A stretch of DNA of 17,758 nt from CAG-917 sp051883555 (lineage in GTDB: Bacteria; Bacillota; Clostridia; Christensenellales; CAG-917): NCBI GenBank assembly GCA_051883555.1, contig JBJETY010000001.1:1-17758 (forward strand), written 5' to 3'. How positions within the stretch are numbered: the first letter of the stretch is position 1; each line of letters begins with the position of its first letter. A program made the position numbers and the translations under genes. A model generated the notes under the pieces. It saw nothing but the letters and a program-made list of their open reading frames with translations, made no database searches and was not told where the DNA came from. Positions 12,159 through 17,758 of this stretch are shown here, piece by piece.

Positions 12159-13355
12159 ATGGAATTTGACGAAATGTGGAGTGACAGATTAAAAAATCTT
12201 AAAGGCAACGCAATAAGAGAGATTTTCAAATTACTTGCAAATCCAAACGTTGTATCTTTTGCCGGCGGTTTTCCGACTTTGAGTTTATTGCCAAAAAAGG
12301 AAATAGCAGCTATTGCTAACGAAATTCTTACCGGTAGCGACGCCGAAAAAATTCTTCAATACGGCGGAACGGAAGGATATGCTCCGCTTCTTGAATCGGG
12401 ATTGGAATATGCAAAACGTTTCGGCGTTAAAGGCGACGTTAAAAACACTCTCGTAATTTCGGGCGGACAGCAAGGTATCGACCTTATGTTTAAAGCTTTT
12501 ATCAATAAAGGCGACGTTGTTTTGGTCGAAAATCCGACTTATCTTGCTTGTTTGCATATTTTAAAAACTTATGAAGGAGTTGCCGTAGGCGTTGACAGCG
12601 ATGACGACGGCATCAATCTTGCCGACCTTGAAAAGAAAATTAAAGAATATAAACCTAAAATTTTCTATATAGTAGCAGATTTTTCAAATCCTACGGGTAA
12701 AACGCTTTCCTTGGAAAAACGTAAAGCAATATGCGAAATGACGGCAAAGTACGGAGTAATTGTAATTGAAGATAATCCTTACGGAGAAATACGTTTTGCA
12801 GGCGAAAAACTTCCTTCGATTAAGTCTTTCGATACGGCAGGAAACGTTGTTTACGTAACGTCCTTTTCAAAGACCATTGCACCGGGTTTGCGTACGGGTA
12901 TAGCGGTTGCCGATGAAAGAATCATAAGAAAGATGACAATCGGAAAACAAGCGGTTGACGTGCATACTTCCAATCTTTCACAAGCAATTGTCGATACGTA
13001 TTTAAGACGCGGACTTTTGGAGCCGCATTTAAAAGAAATTACGCCTGTGTACAAAGACAAAAAAGAAGCAATGTACGGCGCGATTCAGAAATTTATGCCG
13101 CTTGACAAAGTAAAGTTTACAAATCCTGACGGCGGACTCTTTATTTGGGGCGAGTTTTTCGATAAGTCGGTTGACCTTGACGAATGTTTTATGGATTGCG
13201 TCAAAAAGACCGATACGGCTTACGTTTCGGGCAGCAGTTTCTTTGCTCAGGACGGAATAACAAACTGTTTCCGTTTGAACTACAGCAATGCTACTATCGA
13301 ACAGATCGAGTGTGGAATAGAAAAACTCGGCAGATATTTTAAGGAGAATTTATAA
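12159..13355 (+). CDS. PLP-dependent aminotransferase, class I/II (2-aminoadipate/aromatic aminotransferase type)
   Basis: This is a 398-residue fold-type I aminotransferase. The visible features are the N-terminal substrate loop VVSFAGGFPTLSLLP (31-45), ILQYGGTEGYAPL (65-77), the cofactor contact SGGQQGIDLM (101-110), FSNPTGKTL (175-183), the PLP-phosphate aspartate in IEDNPYGEIRF (203-213), the PLP lysine Lys238 in TSFSKTIAPGLRTG, and the carboxylate arginine in CFRLNYS near the C-terminus. The loop and the GQQ..D pattern resemble the LysN/2-aminoadipate and MocR-related aminotransferases more than AspC. The protein has no N-terminal GntR domain. Exact substrates are unclear. ATG 12159 follows GCGAGG, and a SD (AAGGAG) at the end of the gene serves tyrS, whose start shares one base with its stop. 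It opens an operon that also encodes a branched-chain aminotransferase. Confidence 0.92.
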   Translation: MEFDEMWSDRLKNLKGNAIREIFKLLANPNVVSFAGGFPTLSLLPKKEIAAIANEILTGSDAEKILQYGGTEGYAPLLESGLEYAKRFGVKGDVKNTLVISGGQQGIDLMFKAFINKGDVVLVENPTYLACLHILKTYEGVAVGVDSDDDGINLADLEKKIKEYKPKIFYIVADFSNPTGKTLSLEKRKAICEMTAKYGVIVIEDNPYGEIRFAGEKLPSIKSFDTAGNVVYVTSFSKTIAPGLRTGIAVADERIIRKMTIGKQAVDVHTSNLSQAIVDTYLRRGLLEPHLKEITPVYKDKKEAMYGAIQKFMPLDKVKFTNPDGGLFIWGEFFDKSVDLDECFMDCVKKTDTAYVSGSSFFAQDGITNCFRLNYSNATIEQIECGIEKLGRYFKENL

Positions 13356-14566
13356 TGGCAGAAAATATTATCGACACTCTCAAAGCCCGTGGCTTTGTAA
13401 AACAGATTGTTAAAGAAGAAGAATTATATAAATTGCTCGGTAGCGAACCTACAACTTTTTATATAGGTTTTGACCCTACGGCTGACAGCTTGCACGTCGG
13501 ACACTTTATGCAGCTTATCGTTATGAGCCATATGCAAAAGGCGGGGCATAGACCTCTTGTGCTTATCGGTGGCGGCACGGCTATGGTCGGCGACCCTTCG
13601 GGCAGGTCGGATATGCGTACGATGATGTCTAAAGAAACTATCGCGCATAACGTTGAGTGCTTTAAAAAGCAGATGTCCAAATTCGTTTCTTTCGAAGGCG
13701 ACAATGCGGCAATTATCGTGAATAATGCCGATTGGCTTTTAAACTTGAATTATATTGACTTTTTGCGCGAAGTCGGAACGATGTTCTCTGTCAATCAGAT
13801 GTTGACTTGCGAATGCTTCAAAACCAGAATGGAGAAGGGATTATCCTTTCTTGAATTCAACTATATGCTTATGCAGGCATACGACTTTTTGGTTTTAAAC
13901 CGCAAATACGGCTGTAAACTTGAATGCGGCGGCGACGACCAGTGGTCTAACATTTTGGCGGGCGCAGACCTTATAAGGAGAAAGGAACAAAAAGAGGCAT
14001 ACGGAATGACTTTTACGTTGCTTACGACGAGCGCAGGCACGAAAATGGGTAAGACCGCAAAGGGAGCAGTATGGCTTGACAGAAATAAAACCACGCCTTA
14101 CGAATTCTATCAATATTGGAGAAACGTAGCAGACGAAGACGTTGAAAACTGTCTTAAACTTTTGACTTTCTTGCCGCTTGACGAGATTGCCGAACTGACG
14201 AAATATAAAGACGAAAGAATCAACAACGCAAAAGAGCGTCTTGCATATGAACTTACAAAACTCGTTCATAGCGAAGAGGACGCAATTTCCGCTCAAACGC
14301 AAGCAAGAGCGGCATTCAGCGGCGATAAAGAAAATATGCCGAAGAAGGAAATTTCTGCAGAAATAAAATCGGTTGTCGATATTTTAGTCGCTATCGGTGC
14401 TGCTCCGTCAAAGGGAGAAGCAAGACGTCTTATCGAAGGCGGTGGCGTTAAAATCGACGGCGAAAAAGTTGAGTCTGTACAGGCGGTTATAAACGACAGT
14501 CAGATAGCAAACGGCTTCGTATTGCAAAAGGGCAAGAAAAATTTCTTTAAGGTGACCGTTAAGTGA
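13355..14566 (+). CDS. tyrS: Tyrosyl-tRNA synthetase
   Basis: This 403-residue class I aminoacyl-tRNA synthetase charges tRNA-Tyr. The HIGH-type motif is HVGH (47-50) in YIGFDPTADSLHVGH, the tyrosine and ATP site includes NYMLMQAYDF (169-178) and GGDDQWSNI (192-200), and the KMSKS loop is KMGKT (230-234). A C-terminal S4 RNA-binding domain covers about residues 340-403 (APSKGEARRLIEGGGVKIDG). ATG 13355 follows AAGGAG and shares one base with the stop of the preceding gene. The GTG of the next gene overlaps the tyrS stop by 4 bases. Many Firmicute tyrS genes carry a T-box leader. Here tyrS is internal to an operon and the operon leader shows no T-box signature. Confidence 0.97.
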   Translation: MAENIIDTLKARGFVKQIVKEEELYKLLGSEPTTFYIGFDPTADSLHVGHFMQLIVMSHMQKAGHRPLVLIGGGTAMVGDPSGRSDMRTMMSKETIAHNVECFKKQMSKFVSFEGDNAAIIVNNADWLLNLNYIDFLREVGTMFSVNQMLTCECFKTRMEKGLSFLEFNYMLMQAYDFLVLNRKYGCKLECGGDDQWSNILAGADLIRRKEQKEAYGMTFTLLTTSAGTKMGKTAKGAVWLDRNKTTPYEFYQYWRNVADEDVENCLKLLTFLPLDEIAELTKYKDERINNAKERLAYELTKLVHSEEDAISAQTQARAAFSGDKENMPKKEISAEIKSVVDILVAIGAAPSKGEARRLIEGGGVKIDGEKVESVQAVINDSQIANGFVLQKGKKNFFKVTVK

Positions 14567-15183
14567 AATCGTACAAGTTTGTAGACGGTGAGTTTACAAG
14601 CAGTTATGAAATAAAGCGTTCCGAATTTATCGTTACCGTTAAAGGCGTGAGCGACGAAGACGACGCGATTTCATTTGTCGCCGGCATAAAAAAGAAATAT
14701 TCCGACGCTACGCATAATTGTTATGCCTACATAGCGGATGAAAACGGACTGAATATGCGTTTTTCGGACGACGGAGAGCCAAGCGGAACGGCGGGACTGC
14801 CGATTTTGGAAACTTTGAAAAAGGCAGGACTAAAAAAGACGGCCGTTGTTGTTACCAGATATTTCGGCGGCATAAAATTGGGCGCGTCGGGACTTGTCGG
14901 CGCATATACGGCGGCGACTGTCGAATGTATCGAAAAATCGATTGTGAAGGAAATGGAGTCTGCCGTTGAATTAAAACTTACGGTTACCTTTTCCGAATGG
15001 GCGGCACTCGAAACGAGCGTAAAAAGATTTGGCGCCGTAGACTCTACCGAATACGGCGACGGAGTGACGGTTGACGTTTTTGTTAAGCCGAATAACCTTG
15101 ACGCTTTGACGTCGGAAATTAATTCCAAGACGAGCGGAAAGGCAAAAATTGAAAATCTCGGTGAAAAGTATTACGGATTTTAA
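14563..15183 (+). CDS. yigZ: YigZ/IMPACT family protein
   Basis: This is a 206-residue cytosolic protein of the YigZ (UPF0029/IMPACT) family. The N-terminal domain carries the family signatures THNCYAY (50-56), RFSDDGEPSGTAGLPIL (67-81) and TRYFGGIKLGASGLVGAYTAA (98-118). A C-terminal ferredoxin-like domain (about residues 136-203) completes the two-domain form seen in bacteria. The biochemical role is not settled; eukaryotic IMPACT regulates the GCN2 kinase, and bacterial members have been linked to translation. The start is GTG 14563 within the sequence GTGA, overlapping the tyrS stop by 4 bases, with AAGG upstream. It ends 35 bases before the branched-chain aminotransferase. Confidence 0.93.
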   Translation: MKSYKFVDGEFTSSYEIKRSEFIVTVKGVSDEDDAISFVAGIKKKYSDATHNCYAYIADENGLNMRFSDDGEPSGTAGLPILETLKKAGLKKTAVVVTRYFGGIKLGASGLVGAYTAATVECIEKSIVKEMESAVELKLTVTFSEWAALETSVKRFGAVDSTEYGDGVTVDVFVKPNNLDALTSEINSKTSGKAKIENLGEKYYGF

Positions 15184-15218
15184 TTTGAATTATAATTTTA
15201 ACAATAGAGAGGTATATT

Positions 15219-16283
15219 ATGAAAATTACAATGGCAAAAGAATTGAAGCAAAAACCGGACAGCAATTGCCTCGGCTTCGGAAAGTATTTTACCGACCATA
15301 TGCTGGTTATGGAATACGACGCAGCAAAGGGCGGTTGGCAGGAAACGGAAATTGTTCCTTACGGCAATTTTTCTCTTAATCCTGCAAGCTGTGTTTTGCA
15401 TTACGGACAGGGAATTTTTGAAGGCCTTAAAGCGTATAAGAATGAAAAAGGCGAAATTACAATGTTCCGTCCTAGCGACAACTTCAAAAGAATGAATAGA
15501 AGTGCCGAAAGACTTTGCATGCCTACTATTGACGTCGACAGAGCGGTTTCGGAACTTGAACAGCTTGTCGAAATTGAAAAAGAATGGATTCCTACTCAAA
15601 AGGGCACGTCGCTTTATATTCGTCCGTTTATGATTGCAGACGAAGCGTTTTTGGGCGTTCACCCTTCGAAAAAATACATATTCTGCATAATTTTATCCCC
15701 TGTAGGAAGCTATTATGCAAACGGACTTGCACCTGTTAAAATTTACGTTGAAGACGAACTTACGCGTGCGGCTGTCGGCGGTACGGGCGAAGCAAAATGT
15801 CTCGGCAACTATGCTGCAAGTTTGCGCGGAGCCGAAAAGGCAAAGAAGATGGGATACGAACAGGTATTATGGCTCGACGCCGCGGAAAAGAAATACGTCG
15901 AAGAAGTCGGCGCTATGAATATGTTCTTTGTTATCGACGGAACAGTTGTTACGCCTATGCTTGACGGTTCGATTCTCCCGGGTATAACGAGAAATTCTGC
16001 AATTCAGGTTTTAAAGAAAGCCGGATATAAAGTCGAAGAAAGACACGTATCCGTTGACGAAATTCTTGAAGCATTGAAAAACGGCAAACTTGACGAAGCA
16101 TTCGGAACGGGTACTGCCGCAGTTATTTCACCTGTCGGAAATATCGGATATAAAGATAAGGTATATACAATCAACAACAACGAAATAGGAAAAATTTCGC
16201 TTTGGCTTTACGACCAGATTACGGGTATTCAGACAGGTCGTCTTGAAGATACTTTCGGTTGGGTTTACCATTTTAAAAAATAG
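15219..16283 (+). CDS. ilvE: Branched-chain amino acid aminotransferase
   Basis: This 354-residue fold-type IV PLP enzyme performs the last step of valine, leucine and isoleucine synthesis and the first step of their breakdown. The visible features are HYGQGIFEGLKAYK (61-74), FRPSDNFKRMNRSAERL (83-99), YIRPFMIA (133-140), the PLP lysine Lys193 in GTGEAKCLGNYAASL, and FGTGTAAVISPVG in the C-terminal phosphate-binding block. The length and motifs fit the type II (BCAT2-like) branch shared by many Firmicutes. ATG 15219 follows AGAGAGG with good spacing; a second in-frame ATG at 15231 is less well placed. The stop shares one base with the recX GTG. Confidence 0.95.
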   Translation: MKITMAKELKQKPDSNCLGFGKYFTDHMLVMEYDAAKGGWQETEIVPYGNFSLNPASCVLHYGQGIFEGLKAYKNEKGEITMFRPSDNFKRMNRSAERLCMPTIDVDRAVSELEQLVEIEKEWIPTQKGTSLYIRPFMIADEAFLGVHPSKKYIFCIILSPVGSYYANGLAPVKIYVEDELTRAAVGGTGEAKCLGNYAASLRGAEKAKKMGYEQVLWLDAAEKKYVEEVGAMNMFFVIDGTVVTPMLDGSILPGITRNSAIQVLKKAGYKVEERHVSVDEILEALKNGKLDEAFGTGTAAVISPVGNIGYKDKVYTINNNEIGKISLWLYDQITGIQTGRLEDTFGWVYHFKK

Positions 16284-16768
16284 TGGCAGAGAAAGAACAA
16301 AAAAGACCTTTTGACGTAGCTTTGGACTATCTTACCAAATGTGCAAGAAGCGAAAAGGAAGTCAGGGAAAAGCTAAGACAAAAAGGTTATACGCTTGAAG
16401 AAATCGACGATACTCTTTCTAAATTGAAAGAGTATCGTTTTGTCGATGACCGTGAGTACGTAAAAACGTTTTTAGGTTTTTATAAAAGCAAATTCGGGAA
16501 AAAGCAGCTTGAGCTTAAACTTGTTACTATAAAAGGAATAGACAAAGAAATAGTCGCCGAAGTTATGGAAAGTGTCCTTAACGACGAGGAAGAAATTGAA
16601 AAAGCGACTAATTTTGCTAAAAAATATTTTACGCAAAAGAAATTGGATTTTTCCCGTGAAAGCGTTGCCAAAATCGGAAACTGGTTGTATGGCAAAGGTT
16701 TTGAATGGGGCATAATCAATAAAGCCTTGTCTAATCTTAAATTGGAAATCGAGGTTGAAGATGCTTGA
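16283..16768 (+). CDS. recX: Recombination regulator RecX
   Basis: This 161-residue helical protein binds RecA filaments and modulates recombination and SOS induction. Three RecX three-helix repeats can be traced: DVALDYLTKCARSEKEVREKL (11-31), then VDDREYVKTFLGFYKSKFGKKQLELKL (54-80), and a third at about 108-155. The start is GTG 16283, which shares one base with the ilvE TAG. No strong ribosome binding site precedes it, so translation is probably coupled to ilvE. Its stop overlaps the following gene by 8 bases. recX is not next to recA here. Confidence 0.92.
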   Translation: MAEKEQKRPFDVALDYLTKCARSEKEVREKLRQKGYTLEEIDDTLSKLKEYRFVDDREYVKTFLGFYKSKFGKKQLELKLVTIKGIDKEIVAEVMESVLNDEEEIEKATNFAKKYFTQKKLDFSRESVAKIGNWLYGKGFEWGIINKALSNLKLEIEVEDA

Positions 16769-17696
16769 TAAATTTAAAATAGGTCATTATACGGATTCGG
16801 AAAACAAAACAGGCGCAACCGTTATTATTTGTGAAAAAGGAGCCGTTGCGGGCGTCAGCGTTCGAGGGGCAGCGCCTGCTACAAGAGAGACGGATTTATT
16901 GTCTCCGACAAAAACCGTTCAGGAAATCAATGCGGTGGTTTTATCCGGCGGAAGCGCATTCGGACTCGAAGCGTCATGCGGCGTTATGGATTATCTTTTT
17001 AAAAAGGGTATAGGCTATAATGCGGGCGCCTATAAAGTTCCTATCGTTTGTGCGGCTTCGCTTTACGACCTTGAAAACGGCAACTTTGCTTATCCTGACA
17101 AGGAAGCAGGTTTCAAAGCCTGCACCGACGCAAAGGAAAATAATTTTTCCGTAGGACTTATCGGTGCCGGAACGGGTGCGACTTGCGGCAAACCTTTAGG
17201 AATGAAACATGCTTCTGCGGCAGGCCTCGGTATTGCAAAAGCTAAACTCTTCGGAGTAAGCGTTGCGGTTGTCGTTGCTATAAATCCGCTTGGCGATATC
17301 GTAAAAGACGGTGAAATAATAGCAGGGTTGAAGGTCGGCAAAAAATATCGCTCAACGCTCAACCTTATAGGCAAAATAAGCGGTTTTAAGCAGGTAAACA
17401 CAACGATTGGTTGTATATTAACCGACGCAAAACTTACCAAGGCAGAGTGTAATGCTCTCGCCGACGTCGCTCACGACGGCTATGCTTTGGCAATAAGTCC
17501 GTCACATACTCCGTTTGACGGCGACGCGATGTTCTGTATGGCGAGCGGAGATAAAAAGATTGCATTTTTCAAGATTGCGGCAGTTATGTCCAAACTTGTA
17601 AGCGAAGCGATTTATTCTGCATTCAGCGGAAAGCCTGCCGAATTGGAATTTGAATCTGACGAAGACGATATAAATTTTTCCGATTCCGATTTATAA
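16761..17696 (+). CDS. P1 family (S58, DmpA-like) N-terminal-nucleophile peptidase
   Basis: This is a 311-residue member of the DmpA/BapA/NylC superfamily, which self-cleaves into two chains to expose a Ser or Thr nucleophile and then acts as an aminopeptidase or amidase. I place the start at ATG 16761, 6 bases after GAGG (16751-16754), because the in-frame TTG at 16755 lies against that site. The visible features are AVVLSGGSAFGLEASCGVM (58-76), GAGTGATCGKPLG (135-147), and the likely cleavage site QVNTTIGCILTDAKLTKAE (211-229), where the Asn213-Thr214 bond matches the NylC-type cleavage position. SPSHTPFDGDAMFCMASG follows near the C-terminus. The tail is acidic (ESDEDDINFSDSDL). No signal peptide is visible, so it should be cytosolic. 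It overlaps recX by 8 bases. The substrate is unknown. Confidence 0.92.
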   Translation: MLDKFKIGHYTDSENKTGATVIICEKGAVAGVSVRGAAPATRETDLLSPTKTVQEINAVVLSGGSAFGLEASCGVMDYLFKKGIGYNAGAYKVPIVCAASLYDLENGNFAYPDKEAGFKACTDAKENNFSVGLIGAGTGATCGKPLGMKHASAAGLGIAKAKLFGVSVAVVVAINPLGDIVKDGEIIAGLKVGKKYRSTLNLIGKISGFKQVNTTIGCILTDAKLTKAECNALADVAHDGYALAISPSHTPFDGDAMFCMASGDKKIAFFKIAAVMSKLVSEAIYSAFSGKPAELEFESDEDDINFSDSDL

Positions 17697-17705
17697 GGAG
17701 TAAAC

Positions 17706-17758
17706 TTGAGTACGTTTGAGGATTCTGTTAAAAACTTGCCGAAAGTTACTTTTGAATA
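17706..17758 (+). CDS. Unidentified gene, 3' part outside the window
   Basis: A strong AAGGAG (17695-17700) is followed by TTG at 17706 and an open frame to the right edge, beginning (M)STFEDSVKNLPKVTFE. Only 17 residues are visible, so I cannot assign a function. The spacing of 9 bases from the previous stop suggests that it continues the same operon. Confidence 0.55.
   Translation, partial: MSTFEDSVKNLPKVTFE

Noticed and set aside
13895..14302. 135-residue minus-strand ORF
   Set aside because: It is antisense to tyrS, with Cys/Phe-rich text typical of shadow frames.
15198..15662. 154-residue minus-strand ORF
   Set aside because: It is antisense to the well-supported branched-chain aminotransferase, and its peptide has no recognisable family pattern.
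1..17758. Insertion sequence, prophage or defence island
   Set aside because: No transposase, integrase, nuclease or target-site duplication was recognised. The only accessory-looking segment is about 2300-4093.

Overview
The window looks like a chromosomal segment of a low-GC Gram-positive bacterium, most likely an uncultured member of the Clostridia (Bacillota). The evidence is a SepF-type division gene, a PdaB-like spore/peptidoglycan deacetylase, a ylm-like gene order, AGGAGG-type ribosome binding sites, many TTG and GTG starts, and AT-rich intergenic DNA with sigma-A-like promoters. I infer the lineage from gene content and codon style and could not place it more finely. The standard genetic code fits every reading frame.

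Layout from left to right. (1) 1-2253 is a methionine-biosynthesis unit: the 3' part of metY followed by metA, closed by an intrinsic terminator. (2) 2254-4093 is a small accessory-looking island. It holds a minus-strand tandem-HTH regulator, a divergent gene of unknown function (3220-4041), sigma-A-like promoters on the plus strand, and repeated AGGTGTT boxes next to three promoter sites. (3) 4228-4403 is a minus-strand tRNA-Leu(CAA) with its own promoter and terminator. (4) 4648-5382 is a minus-strand membrane protein whose promoter geometry predicts a leaderless mRNA. (5) 5570-7058 holds the PdaB-like deacetylase and a double-OB-fold SSB-like protein, closed by a strong terminator. (6) 7066-11349 is one compact operon with a good promoter: a GH36 alpha-galactosidase, yggS (ylmE), sepF (ylmF), lspA and rluD, with every junction overlapping. 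(7) 11350-12158 is an 809-base AT-rich gap with a 24-bp near-palindrome, a 17-bp tandem repeat and a strong promoter that implies a leader of about 215 nt. (8) 12159 to the right edge is a second compact operon: a PLP-dependent aminotransferase, tyrS, a YigZ/IMPACT protein, a branched-chain aminotransferase, recX, a P1-family N-terminal-nucleophile peptidase, and the first codons of another gene.

Functionally this is mostly housekeeping: methionine and branched-chain amino acid metabolism, translation (tyrS, rluD, tRNA-Leu), cell division and envelope (sepF, lspA, pdaB), PLP homeostasis and recombination control (recX). I did not find a convincing new defence, CRISPR or mobile system. The parts most worth a second look are the tandem-HTH/unknown-gene island with its shared operator-like boxes, the GH36 gene translationally coupled to a shortened ylm/sepF operon, a SepF that lacks the usual membrane-targeting helix, the predicted leaderless membrane-protein mRNA, and the repeat-bearing gap upstream of 12159.
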